Positions 37,699 to 46,319 of a stretch of DNA of 58,058 bases are shown one piece after another. Where the stretch lies: IMG/VR virus record IMGVR_UViG_3300050821_001253, positions 1-58,058 of that record; one strand, 5' to 3'. How positions within the stretch are numbered: the stretch's first letter is position 1; each line of letters begins with the position of its first letter. The notes under the pieces are model-generated. The model ran no database searches. It saw only the letters and a program-made list of their open reading frames with translations, and was not told the DNA's origin. This DNA is from a virus. A program made the position numbers and the translations under genes.

Positions 37699-38447
37699 GC
37701 ACCACCCTCTCCCCACCACCCGGTCCCGCGCCCGGCGCGCCCCAAGCGCCGCCCGGCATGATGCTGAACCGGGCCTACGCCCAATGGGCGCAGCAGCAGC
37801 AGAAGGTCCAGGCCATCCAGGCGGTCAACCAGCAGCGCCAGCAGCAATTCGAGGCAGCGGTCGCGCTGATCAAGAAAGACGGCATGCACGGCTTCCGTCT
37901 GGATATCGAGGCCGATTCGACCATCGCGCCGGACGAGGAAGCCGAGAAGCGGTCGCGCATCGAGTTCATGCAGCAATTCGTGCCGCTGATGGAGCAGATC
38001 GTGCCTATCGCGCAGGGCAACCCGCCGCTGGCATCGCTGGCCAAGGAGGTAACGCTGTTCGCCATGCGCGGCTTCCGCGTCGCGCGGCCGTTGGAGGAAA
38101 CGGTGGAGGAGGCATTCGACGCTATCGCGCAGATGCCGCCCAATCCGAAGGTTTCCGGCGCACAGGGGAAGGGCGGCACGCAGCAGAATCCCGCCGTCGA
38201 ACAAGCCAAGATCGCGGCGGATGTGCATGATACCCAGATGAAGGCGCAGACCGACATGGCGGCGATTGCGCAGAAGCAGCAGGCGGCACAGATACAGGCC
38301 AGCATGGCTGCACAGCGCGACGCCACGGAGGATCAACACAATCAGGCGCAACTGGCGTTGGAAGCCGAGAAGCTGGCGCAGACCGAGCGGCTGGAGCAGG
38401 CCCGGGTGACGCGGATCGGGATGCAGGATGCGGGGGCTTTGCGGTGA
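37695..38447 (+). CDS. Gln/Ala-rich helical structural protein candidate
   Basis: 250 residues. Pro-rich start, then long helices rich in Gln (QWAQQQQKVQAIQAVNQQRQ, IAQKQQAAQIQASMAAQRDA). The middle has EFMQQFVPLMEQIVPIAQGN. Likely a minor head or scaffold-related protein, to judge from composition and place before the scaffold gene. Confidence 0.6.
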   Translation: MSTTLSPPPGPAPGAPQAPPGMMLNRAYAQWAQQQQKVQAIQAVNQQRQQQFEAAVALIKKDGMHGFRLDIEADSTIAPDEEAEKRSRIEFMQQFVPLMEQIVPIAQGNPPLASLAKEVTLFAMRGFRVARPLEETVEEAFDAIAQMPPNPKVSGAQGKGGTQQNPAVEQAKIAADVHDTQMKAQTDMAAIAQKQQAAQIQASMAAQRDATEDQHNQAQLALEAEKLAQTERLEQARVTRIGMQDAGALR

Positions 38448-38644
38448 TCAAATTCCGTAACGGCGTCCTCGAATTTGGCTTTAACTTTCGCGGCCCCGGC
38501 TGGCTGGGGCGACTTCTGGCGCGGAGAATCATCGGCAATCGCGGATCGTGGCTTGCGAGCGGCCGCACTGTCTCGCGCGAATATTCCTCTGCCAACCGCG
38601 TTGTGTCCGCGCAAGTGGTAGTAGTGCCGGAGCCGCCGAAATGA
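38444..38644 (+). CDS. hypothetical protein, 66 residues
   Basis: GTG overlapping the previous stop. Basic and aromatic (GFNFRGPGWLGRLLARRIIG), ends in a Val-rich strand. Unknown. Confidence 0.5.
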   Translation: MIKFRNGVLEFGFNFRGPGWLGRLLARRIIGNRGSWLASGRTVSREYSSANRVVSAQVVVVPEPPK

Positions 38645-38829
38645 ACCGCGAAGCCGTGCGCTTACTCCAAGAGGCCGTCGCGCTGGAGCGCAAGCCGATC
38701 GGGCGCCCGCTTGCGGATGAACTGGCGCGGTTCAACGCTGAGCGTGCGAGGGCGCTGAACGGGCAGCCGCCCGCGCCGGGTGATCGCATCCCGCTGCCAC
38801 GAAGCGGGGTCGGGGGGGATTTGGAGTGA
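38641..38829 (+). CDS. hypothetical protein, 62 residues
   Basis: ATG overlapping the previous stop. One long helix (AVRLLQEAVALERKPIGRPL) and a Pro/Gly-rich end. Overlaps the next GTG. Unknown. Confidence 0.5.
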   Translation: MNREAVRLLQEAVALERKPIGRPLADELARFNAERARALNGQPPAPGDRIPLPRSGVGGDLE

Positions 38830-39077
38830 TCAAACGTCGCGGATTTCTCGCCGGTCTTGGATTGCTTGTAGCGCCAGCCATCATTCGTACGCCGGGGCTG
38901 CTGATGCCGATCATGATGCCGCAGTCAGTCCTGCCGAAATACAGCGGGTATGCGCCGCTCCATTTTGACGAGATTGTGCGTGAAACCTTGCGGGCGCGTG
39001 GCCCGCAGTTGGCGGCCAATATTATGGCGAATAACGCTCTCTTCCAGCATTTAGTTGCCGGCAGCGCCCTCGCATGA
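38826..39077 (+). CDS. small protein with twin-arginine (Tat-like) signal
   Basis: 83 residues from a GTG. The N-terminus has IKRRGFLAGLGLLVAPAIIR, a twin-arginine motif and hydrophobic core. The mature part is helical (FDEIVRETLRARGPQLAANI). Similar short proteins with this signal are found in phage head regions; whether it is exported is not known. Confidence 0.65.
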   Translation: MIKRRGFLAGLGLLVAPAIIRTPGLLMPIMMPQSVLPKYSGYAPLHFDEIVRETLRARGPQLAANIMANNALFQHLVAGSALA

Positions 39078-39397
39078 CCCGCCGCACCTACGCCTACGAT
39101 CCGGATCTGGACTGCCTCGTGCAAATCCGCGGCCCCGGTTCCAATCATCCCGTCGAGCAACCCGGCGCCGGCATGCACATCATCCGTGACATCGAGCCTT
39201 ACCGCACCGCGGCGGCAGATGTGGCGGCGCAAGGCAAGCGCCCCGTGATCGCCGGGCGTCGCCAGCATCGCGAGTTCCTGCGCCGGAATGGGTATGTCGA
39301 GGTCGGGAATGAGCGGCCTGTTCAGGGGGAGCGGGACACGCTAAGCCGGGTTGGCCGGATCGAGGATATCCGGCGTGCGATGGGGGATTTTGGGTGA
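39074..39397 (+). CDS. hypothetical structural-region protein
   Basis: 107 residues. Pattern YAYDPDLDCLVQIRGPGSNH, then HIIRDIEPYRTAA and RRQHREFLRRNGYVEVGNE, with Arg-rich helix. A family seen beside podovirus head genes; function unknown. Confidence 0.55.
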   Translation: MTRRTYAYDPDLDCLVQIRGPGSNHPVEQPGAGMHIIRDIEPYRTAAADVAAQGKRPVIAGRRQHREFLRRNGYVEVGNERPVQGERDTLSRVGRIEDIRRAMGDFG

Positions 39398-39630
39398 GCA
39401 AGGTCATAGCGCAGGTCACGATGAAGATTGAGGCGACCGGCCCGGCTGGCGTGATGCTGCCGCCGCCGGTCTTTCAGCGCGAAGGAGACTCCGTTCTTGT
39501 GGTCAACGGCAGCGACCGGCCTGTCACGGTCTATTCGGCTGAAGGTGGACGCAACTCGATCGTGCTCCAGCCCGGCGACACAGCGATAACGCTGCCGACG
39601 GACTATAAGCTGATCGAGCCGCCCGGCTAA
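39394..39630 (+). CDS. hypothetical protein, 78 residues, beta-rich
   Basis: GTG overlapping the previous stop. Beta-strand pattern (SVLVVNGSDRPVTVYSAEGG, IVLQPGDTAITLP). Possibly a small decoration-type protein. A 71-base gap without a gene follows before the scaffold gene. Confidence 0.5.
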   Translation: MSKVIAQVTMKIEATGPAGVMLPPPVFQREGDSVLVVNGSDRPVTVYSAEGGRNSIVLQPGDTAITLPTDYKLIEPPG

Positions 39631-39701
39631 ATTTCCGAGACTGGCGTTGACCGTCCTCGCGCTGCTCCGCTACCCGCGCTCTCGTTTGCCAGGAGCGCGC
39701 C

Positions 39702-40877
39702 TTGTCCGACACGATCACCGAGGAGCGGCCAGAGACCGAGGCGCCGGATGACATCCGCAGCGCCGTCGCGGCAGCATTCGACGAGGCCGAGACAACCGCG
39801 CCGGAGACCCCGCAACCGGCAGCAAAGCCCGCAGCCGAGACGCCCGAGACGACCACCACGCAGCGCGGTCCCGACGGCAAGTTTGTCAAGTCCGACGCCG
39901 AGCCGGTCGCGAAAACGACCGAGGAACCGGCCAAGCCGGCGGCAGCAGCCGAACCCGACGGCCCTGCATTCGCGAAAAGTTGGGCGCCGGCCGAGCGCGA
40001 TCTGCTCGCCAAGGCGCCTCCCGAAGTCAAGGCCCTGATCGAGCGCCGTTTCGGCGATCTCCATGCCGACTACACGCGCAAGAACCAGGAAGCCGCCACG
40101 TTCCGCAATGAGTGGCAACCGATCGCGCAGATGTTCGCGCCGCATGCAGATGTCATGCAGCAGAAGGGCCTCACCCCGGCGTCCACCATCCAGGCATGGT
40201 ACAACGTCGAGCGCCAGCTCATGAGCGGCGGCGATGGCGCCGCGCTGTTGCTCGCCAACGTCGCCAAGAATTACAAGGTCGATCCCGCCGCCGTCATGCG
40301 GCATCTCGGCATTCAGTCTCATGCCCCGGCCGATCCCGCAGACCCAAAGCCAGAGGGCCAGCAGCCCGCGCTACCGCCGGAAGTAGCGGAGCGGTTCCAG
40401 CGGTACGACCAGTTCATCGCCAATCAGCAGGCCGAGCGCGAGCAGCAGCAGCGTCAGCAGTTCAACGCCCAAGCGAACCAAGTCATGAGCAGCATCGACC
40501 AGTTCGCCGCCGCGACCGACGATGCCGGCGCGTTGAAGCATCCCCATTTCCGCGATGTTGAGGCCGACATGACCCGTCATGTCCTCGCGGTACGCGCAGC
40601 CGGGCAACCGGTTCCAGCGCTTGCGGACCTCTACGACATGGCCGTGTGGGCCAATCCCGCAACGCGAGCCAAGGTTCTGGCCGAGCAGCACGCAGCCGAA
40701 GAGGCCAAGCGTGTTGCGACGGAACAGGCTCGCCAGCAGGAAGCCCGCGAGAAGGCCGAGAAAGCGAGACGTGCCGCGTCCTCCGTCACTGGCTCACCAG
40801 CCAGCCAGACGCCGCGACGTGCCACAGGCTCGCTCAGAGACGAGCTGGAGGCAGCCGCCGAGGATCTGGCGGCCTGA
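39702..40877 (+). CDS. capsid scaffolding protein
   Basis: 391 residues from a TTG behind an AGGAG ribosome site. Acidic, Pro/Ala/Thr-rich start, RGPDGKFVKSD, then the helical core AERDLLAKAPPEVKALIERR and QAEREQQQRQQFNAQANQVM, and a basic helical C-terminus (AEKARRAASSVTGSP). Immediately precedes the major capsid gene. This order and charge layout are typical of scaffolds that shape the procapsid and then leave. Confidence 0.8.
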   Translation: MSDTITEERPETEAPDDIRSAVAAAFDEAETTAPETPQPAAKPAAETPETTTTQRGPDGKFVKSDAEPVAKTTEEPAKPAAAAEPDGPAFAKSWAPAERDLLAKAPPEVKALIERRFGDLHADYTRKNQEAATFRNEWQPIAQMFAPHADVMQQKGLTPASTIQAWYNVERQLMSGGDGAALLLANVAKNYKVDPAAVMRHLGIQSHAPADPADPKPEGQQPALPPEVAERFQRYDQFIANQQAEREQQQRQQFNAQANQVMSSIDQFAAATDDAGALKHPHFRDVEADMTRHVLAVRAAGQPVPALADLYDMAVWANPATRAKVLAEQHAAEEAKRVATEQARQQEAREKAEKARRAASSVTGSPASQTPRRATGSLRDELEAAAEDLAA

Positions 40878-40945
40878 TCTTCATACGAGCGTCGTGAGAC
40901 GCCCGATCCCAGTGCGGTCGCAAGGCCGCCGAGATGGAGCCTTAA

Positions 40946-41977
40946 ATGTCGATACCCAATACGAATTGGGGCGAGATCACCACAACCACCCTGTATAACA
41001 GGTCGCGTCGTCTCGCCGATAACGTCACGAAGAACAACGCTCTTCTGCGCCGACTCTCCCAGCGCGGCAAGATCAAGCCTTTCGATGGTGGTCAAGCCAT
41101 CGTGCAGGAGATCGAGTACAGCGAAAACGGCACCTACAAGCGCTATAGCGGCTACGACATCCTGAACATCACGCCGTCGGATGTGTTCACCGCCGCGCAG
41201 TACTCGATCGCGCAGGCCGCGGTCGCGGTGTCGATCTCCGGCCTCGAAATGCTGCAGAACTCCGGCAAGGAGAAGATGATCGATCTGCTGGAAAGCCGCA
41301 TCGGCAACGCCGAACGGACCATGCAGAACAACATCTCCAATGACTGCTACTCCAACGGCACGGCCGATGGCGGCAAGCAGATCGGCGGTCTCCAGTTGCT
41401 GGTCGGCGATGTCAACAACTCTGGCGTCATCGGCGGCATAGACAGTTCGGTGTGGGGCTTCTGGGAGAACAACCTCCAGAGCTTCGCCACGAACGGCCTG
41501 TCCGCCGGCTCCGCGACGATGCAGACCATGATGAACCGCGCATGGCTGGCCCAGGCCCGTCAGGCGGATCGTCCTGACCTGATGATCGCCGACAACGTTT
41601 ACTTCCGGTACTACTGGGAGTCGTTGCAGGCGATCCAGCGGATCCAGGATGAGCGCAGCGCCATGGCCGGCTTCATGACGCTGAAGTTCATGGACGCCGA
41701 CGTGGTCTTCGACGGTGGTTTCCAGGGCAACTCCACCGGCAACGGCAGCGTGCTCGGTTCCGGCGTGACGTGGCTTTCTGGCTCAGGCGCTCCAGCTTCG
41801 CACATGTATGTGCTGAACACGGACTACCTGTTCCTGCGGCCACACGCCGACCGGAACATGGTCCCGCTCGATCCCGACAGATTTTCCGTGAATCAGGACG
41901 CTATGGTAAAACTCATAGCGTGGGCCGGGAATATGAGCATGTCCAACAGGTTCCTACAAGGGGTCATCAAGGCTTAA
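40946..41977 (+). CDS. major capsid protein
   Basis: 343 residues with a GGAG ribosome site. Starts NTNWGEITTTTLYNRSRRLA, a family pattern of podovirus coat proteins, followed by QAIVQEIEYSENGTYKRYSG, long helix MLQNSGKEKMIDLLESRIGN, FMTLKFMDADVVFDGGFQGN and HADRNMVPLDPDRFSVNQD. Follows the scaffold and forms the shell. A homing-type endonuclease gene follows it. Confidence 0.85.
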   Translation: MSIPNTNWGEITTTTLYNRSRRLADNVTKNNALLRRLSQRGKIKPFDGGQAIVQEIEYSENGTYKRYSGYDILNITPSDVFTAAQYSIAQAAVAVSISGLEMLQNSGKEKMIDLLESRIGNAERTMQNNISNDCYSNGTADGGKQIGGLQLLVGDVNNSGVIGGIDSSVWGFWENNLQSFATNGLSAGSATMQTMMNRAWLAQARQADRPDLMIADNVYFRYYWESLQAIQRIQDERSAMAGFMTLKFMDADVVFDGGFQGNSTGNGSVLGSGVTWLSGSGAPASHMYVLNTDYLFLRPHADRNMVPLDPDRFSVNQDAMVKLIAWAGNMSMSNRFLQGVIKA

Positions 41978-42056
41978 TACTCGGGCAATGCCAATGATTT
42001 GCAATATTACGCACACCATTATACAATCGGTTCCAATAGAGCCGTTGGAGAATGCT

Positions 42057-42632
42057 GTGCGTGACTTTGCAGGTCAGAGATTCGGCCGCCTAACCGTGGT
42101 CAAGCGGGAGCCGGGCGGCGTTTGGCTGTGCGAGTGCGATTGTGGGAATTTTTCGCACGTCATCACGGGCAATCTCAAAAACGGCGGGAGCCGTTCGTGC
42201 GGTTGCCTGTGGCGCGAGAAAATCACCGTCCACGGTCTTACTGGCAGCCCCGAGTATAAGGCATGGAAGGCAATGCACAGTCGCTGCCGCTCCAATCACC
42301 CGAAAATCCGGTCGATCTACAAGGATCGAGGGATCGTCGTGTGCCCGGAGTGGGGAGACTTTTCTACCTTCCTGCGCGACATGGGGATGAAGCCGGCGCC
42401 GAAAACCGATCTCGATCGGATCGACAACGAGAAGGGTTATTCCAAGGCAAACTGTCGGTGGCTCACGCATCGGCAGAACCTGAATAACCGCCGCAACAGT
42501 CGCTTCGTAGAGTTCGACGGCAAGAGACAGACCATAGCCGACTGGGCCGAAGAGCTTGGGTTGAACTATCGGACCCTTAACAACCGCTTCAACCGTGGTT
42601 GGCCTCCTGAAAAGGCCCTCTCGAAAGGATAA
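42057..42632 (+). CDS. HNH/AP2-type homing endonuclease, intact
   Basis: 191 residues from the GTG with a GGAG ribosome site; an ATG at 41988 is possible but weak. Zinc-ribbon start (DFAGQRFGRLTVVKRE, CECDCG, SCGC), then EYKAWKAMHSRC, DRGIVVCPEWGDFSTFLRDM and DLDRIDNEKGYSKANCRWLT, the family of phage free-standing endonucleases, with a DNA-binding end (TIADWAEELGLNYRTLNNRF). Inserted between the capsid and decoration genes, a favoured site for homing elements. Confidence 0.78.
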   Translation: MRDFAGQRFGRLTVVKREPGGVWLCECDCGNFSHVITGNLKNGGSRSCGCLWREKITVHGLTGSPEYKAWKAMHSRCRSNHPKIRSIYKDRGIVVCPEWGDFSTFLRDMGMKPAPKTDLDRIDNEKGYSKANCRWLTHRQNLNNRRNSRFVEFDGKRQTIADWAEELGLNYRTLNNRFNRGWPPEKALSKG

Positions 42633-42639
42633 CGTATCA

Positions 42640-43143
42640 ATGGCCTACACACCCAACTCCCCGGAAGCCGGCGTTCAGCCGATCGCCGCAACTTCGACGA
42701 CGCAGAACCTGCCGCTTGGCTATAAGGTCGGGGCTTACGATCCGACCTATGGCTACGGCGAGTTCATCTACCTCGCTGGCGTCGCAAGCACCGCGATCGG
42801 ATCGCTGGTCACGTACAACCAGCTCACCGGCGCAACCACACTGGCACCGAGCACGGCGCATCTCGCGCAGCCGCTGGCGGTTGCCATGGCGGCAAATACC
42901 TCGACCACCAGCTATGGCTGGTATCAGGTGTTCGGCGCGGCGGTGATCGCCAAGACGGCAACGAAGGTCAGCCCTGCGGTGCCGCTATTCCTCTCCGGCA
43001 CAGCGGGCAGCGTGTTCGCAACCGCGACCTCCGGCAAGGAAGTGCTGAACTGCGTCTCGATCAACGCGGCGACCGTTGCCTCGGCTACCGGCACGATCAC
43101 CGCGCAGATCGCCTACCCGTTCGCCCAGGGCCAGGTGATCTGA
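42640..43143 (+). CDS. capsid decoration / stabilising protein candidate
   Basis: 167 residues, AAAGGATA ribosome site. Small beta-rich protein rich in Ala, Thr and Ser (GVASTAIGSLVTYNQLTGAT, AVAMAANTSTTSYGWYQVFG). The PLAVAMAANTS and GWYQVFG pattern is common in decoration proteins encoded after capsid genes. Being Thr/Ser-rich and directly upstream of the acyltransferase and glycosyltransferase genes, it is a possible target of glycosylation. Confidence 0.65.
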   Translation: MAYTPNSPEAGVQPIAATSTTQNLPLGYKVGAYDPTYGYGEFIYLAGVASTAIGSLVTYNQLTGATTLAPSTAHLAQPLAVAMAANTSTTSYGWYQVFGAAVIAKTATKVSPAVPLFLSGTAGSVFATATSGKEVLNCVSINAATVASATGTITAQIAYPFAQGQVI

Positions 43144-43808
43144 TGGCTCCTCGCCACACTCATGAGCTCAGCGATATCGAGTGGGGCGACGGCTGCGTTG
43201 TGCATCGCTTCGCCATTGTCGGGCGCTTCCCTTCTGGGCACCCGACTTTGGCGAGGCAGCCAACGATCTATGATTTTCTGCGCATCGGTTCCCGCGTCGA
43301 GATCGGGCCGCACGCAACGATCTATGTTGGGGCCGCGATCGGCGACGACTGCCTGATCGGTGACGGGGCTTCCATCCGCGAAGGCGTCAAGATCGGCGAC
43401 CGCTGCGTCATCGGGCGCAATGTCACGATCAACTATGACGCCGAACTGGCCGACGATGTGAAGATCCAGGACGGCACGCACATCACCGGCGGTTGCCGCA
43501 TCGGTCGGGGCACATTCGTTGGCGTCAATGTGACAACCTCCAACGACAAGCGCCGGGCCATCGTGGATTACGAGTTCGTCGGCGCAACACCTCCAGTCAT
43601 CGGGGCCGGATGCCTGATCGGTTCTGGCGCCTGCATCGTGCCGGGCGTGACGATCGGCGATGGCGCTGTGATTGGTGCCGGCGCGCTGGTGACGCGAGAC
43701 GTGCCAGCAGGCGCCACGGTACTCGGGGCGCCTGCACGGCTCTACGAAGCGTCGCTCCTCGTCGGGTTTGGGGCGAGCGATCTCCAGCACCGCATGGAGC
43801 GCGCATGA
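43143..43808 (+). CDS. left-handed beta-helix (hexapeptide) acyltransferase
   Basis: 221 residues, ATG overlapping the previous stop (TGATG). At least ten hexapeptide repeats, such as IGDDCLIGDGASIREGVKIG and VIGAGCLIGSGACIVPGVTI, ending VTRDVPAGATVLGAPARL, the classic C-terminal end of sugar acetyltransferases. It would move an acetyl or formyl group from CoA or folate to an amino or hydroxyl group, plausibly the amine made by the aminotransferase at 33694. The next gene starts within its stop. Confidence 0.88.
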   Translation: MAPRHTHELSDIEWGDGCVVHRFAIVGRFPSGHPTLARQPTIYDFLRIGSRVEIGPHATIYVGAAIGDDCLIGDGASIREGVKIGDRCVIGRNVTINYDAELADDVKIQDGTHITGGCRIGRGTFVGVNVTTSNDKRRAIVDYEFVGATPPVIGAGCLIGSGACIVPGVTIGDGAVIGAGALVTRDVPAGATVLGAPARLYEASLLVGFGASDLQHRMERA

Positions 43809-45238
43809 ACATCGTCTCGTTCTACGCGCCGCGGCCGGAGCATCCGTTCTTCCAGGATTACCGCCCCTATCTCGCGCTGCTGCGGGAATCCTGCGCGCGG
43901 TTCGGCCATCAGCATCTGGTGCTGACCGACGACCCGATGGAGATCGGCGCCGATGATGCGTATGTGGTCGATCTCCCGCGACCGCTGATGAAGGCGGTTC
44001 TGGCCGCACAATACGCGTATCTCGCCGATCCTGCGAACGCGCATGAGCCGACGCTGCTCGTTGGCGCTGATTGTGTGCTGGCGAACGATCCGGCCGCGTA
44101 TTTCCCGACGGACTGCGATCTCGCCGTCACGGTAGGCGACTTTGCCGACTGCCGGATGAATACCGGCGCAATATTCGTGCCACACCCGTGCCAGGTTGCT
44201 GAAATCTGGGCCGACGCATTGGCGCATGTCGGCGAGGATTGGGGCGACGATCAGACTTCTCTGTACCGCGCCATCCAGGAGCGACCGACGCATGGGCTGT
44301 GGAGCGCCGATGTGCGCGAGCTACCCGTCGATCCGTTCAACCTGGCGCCCGAGTTTCCCGGCGATGATTGCCGCCGCGGCGTGGTGCTGCACTTCCGCGG
44401 GCCTCGGAAGCGGTGGATGCAGAGTTATTGCCAGTCCTGGCTCGGCATCGGTCCCGGCGTGACGCTCAATGCCGTGCCGAACACGTCCGAAGCCGACATG
44501 GCCGCGAACGTGGATGCCTGTATGGAGCGTGGTCTGCGCGATATCGGACTGCGGAACGCGCACGAGCAGCACGCAGTTCTGGTCGGCGGCGGTGCGTCGC
44601 TGGAATCCAGCCTCCACGAGATCAAGTGGCGCGCCGCGCAAGGCCAGACGATCTTCGCCCTGAACGGCACCGCGAAGTGGCTGGCAGACCGCGGCATCGT
44701 CGCGGATTACGCAGTCATCCTGGATCCCCGTGCCAGCAATGCCGGCTTCATCGATCCCCGCGTCGGGACGTGGCTGCTCGCGTCACAGTGCGCGCCGGAA
44801 GTGTTCGATGCCGCGGAGAGCCAGCGGATTCGCCCGTTGGTCTGGCATTTCCTCGAAAGCGCCAAGCACATCCCGGACGCCCAGCTTGTCGGAGGCGGCA
44901 TCACCGTCGGTCTCACCGCGATGGCTCTCGCATACACGATGGGCTACCGGATGCTGCACCTCTACGGCTACGACAGCAGCATGGCCGACGACGGCTCGGC
45001 CCATGCATATGCGCAGGCCGAAAGCGCGCCCGATGCGCAGCGCCTGGAAGTCTGGAGCGGGCGCAATCGTTTCCTGACATCGCCGGCCATGTACGCGCAG
45101 GCCCGCGCCTTCCCTGAATGGGCGGCGAAACTGGCCAATGAGGGCGCCGTGATCACGGTCCACGGAACGGGACTTCTTCCTACCGTCGCGCGGCAGATAG
45201 ACGCCGCCATACCACTGCAAGGAGAGCTTGCCGCATGA
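43805..45238 (+). CDS. two-domain glycosyltransferase: GT-A-like plus DUF115 (MptE/Maf-like)
   Basis: 477 residues, ATG overlapping the previous stop. N-terminal half is like a GT-A nucleotide-sugar transferase: FYAPRPEHPFFQDYRPYLAL, then AAQYAYLADPANAHEPTLLV, GADCVLANDP as the acidic motif, and MNTGAIFVPHP. C-terminal half (from about residue 258) is DUF115-like: AVLVGGGASLESSLHEIKW, IFALNGTAKWLADRGIVADY, AVILDPR, then GGGITVGLTAMALAYTMGY and LYGYDSS. DUF115 proteins of the Maf type attach sugars to flagellin Ser/Thr. A fused pair in a virion operon suggests protein glycosylation; the target is unknown. Confidence 0.8.
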   Translation: MNIVSFYAPRPEHPFFQDYRPYLALLRESCARFGHQHLVLTDDPMEIGADDAYVVDLPRPLMKAVLAAQYAYLADPANAHEPTLLVGADCVLANDPAAYFPTDCDLAVTVGDFADCRMNTGAIFVPHPCQVAEIWADALAHVGEDWGDDQTSLYRAIQERPTHGLWSADVRELPVDPFNLAPEFPGDDCRRGVVLHFRGPRKRWMQSYCQSWLGIGPGVTLNAVPNTSEADMAANVDACMERGLRDIGLRNAHEQHAVLVGGGASLESSLHEIKWRAAQGQTIFALNGTAKWLADRGIVADYAVILDPRASNAGFIDPRVGTWLLASQCAPEVFDAAESQRIRPLVWHFLESAKHIPDAQLVGGGITVGLTAMALAYTMGYRMLHLYGYDSSMADDGSAHAYAQAESAPDAQRLEVWSGRNRFLTSPAMYAQARAFPEWAAKLANEGAVITVHGTGLLPTVARQIDAAIPLQGELAA

Positions 45239-45603
45239 GTACCCCCGGAGAACTGATGGCTACCGGAGTGCCGGCCGCCGCCGCCGTGCAAATCGGCCAG
45301 GCCAATCACACAAGCCTCAAGGCAACCGGCTCGACCAAAGCCGGCGCGCTCGTTCTGCAGGACCAGGGCGGCGCTTATGTGTTCGCCACCGTGTCGTCCA
45401 GCACTGGCGCGCTCCTTCCGCCGGCAGCCGGCGCAGCGATCACCGCCATCTATAATGGCGGATCGAACCCGCTGCTGGTGTACGCGAACGGCACCGACAC
45501 CATCAACGCGCTGTCGGCTGGGGCCTCTTTCTCTGTGACGAACGCCAAATCGGCGTACTTCGTCCCCTCCAAGAACACCTGGGTAGCGAACCTTTCAGCA
45601 TGA
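45235..45603 (+). CDS. small Ala/Thr/Ser-rich structural protein candidate
   Basis: 122 residues, ATG overlapping the previous stop. Beta-rich with many Thr/Ser/Asn (HTSLKATGSTKAGALVLQDQ, AGASFSVTNAKSAYFVPSKN). Looks like a small decoration or tail-surface protein. Another possible glycosylation target, since it is encoded right after the glycosyltransferase. Confidence 0.6.
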   Translation: MSTPGELMATGVPAAAAVQIGQANHTSLKATGSTKAGALVLQDQGGAYVFATVSSSTGALLPPAAGAAITAIYNGGSNPLLVYANGTDTINALSAGASFSVTNAKSAYFVPSKNTWVANLSA

Positions 45604-46319
45604 GCGACAACATCCCGCGCACCGGCGCTTTCACCCGGTCGATGAACTTCGCTGCCACCAGCGATCCGACGCAGCCGCGGTTCTTCATGGACCCGGTGCA
45701 GGACGAAGCCGCGACGGCCCGCGAAGGGCGCCCGATCTTCCGCGAGCGCGAGCTGGTGCAACTCCTCATCCCCGGCTCGCCGAACCAGCCGACATTCGAG
45801 GTGAACGACGAATACCGGAAACGCTGGCCGACGCAGTACGAGCAATTCAAGAAGGGGCTGGAGCCGGCACTGAACGGCACGCCGCTTGAGCAGTGGCCGA
45901 TCCTGAACCGGTCCATGGTGCTTGAGCTGAAGGCGCTCCAGATCTTCACAGTCGAGCAGCTCGCCGCCCTGTCAGATGTTCACCTCCAGCAGATCAAGAT
46001 GGCTGGGCGGCGCCTCCGCGATCTGGCGCAGGCATATCTCGACGACAGCAAGCACGAGGCGCTTCTGACGGAGGTTACGCGCCGCAACGAGGAACTGGAG
46101 ACGCGCCTCGCGGAGCAGGATGCAAAGATCGCGTCGCAGGACGAGTTGCTGCAACGGCTGAGTTCGCAGCTTCTCGCGATGCGGGACGCGCCGCACCCGT
46201 TGGCAACCTATGTGCCTGGCAACGACGGCAATCAGCCCCGCGCCATTGAGCCGGTCGTGGCACAGTCGGCGCTGGACAATCTCCCGGCACCCCGTCGGCG
46301 CGGCAAGGAGGCGGCGTAA
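45600..46319 (+). CDS. hypothetical structural protein, 239 residues
   Basis: Starts with DNIPRTGAFTRSMNF; middle FEVNDEYRKRWPTQYEQFKK, then VEQLAALSDVHLQQIKMAGR and a coiled coil (LETRLAEQDAKIASQDELLQ). Common in podovirus neck regions. Function unknown. Confidence 0.6.
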   Translation: MSDNIPRTGAFTRSMNFAATSDPTQPRFFMDPVQDEAATAREGRPIFRERELVQLLIPGSPNQPTFEVNDEYRKRWPTQYEQFKKGLEPALNGTPLEQWPILNRSMVLELKALQIFTVEQLAALSDVHLQQIKMAGRRLRDLAQAYLDDSKHEALLTEVTRRNEELETRLAEQDAKIASQDELLQRLSSQLLAMRDAPHPLATYVPGNDGNQPRAIEPVVAQSALDNLPAPRRRGKEAA

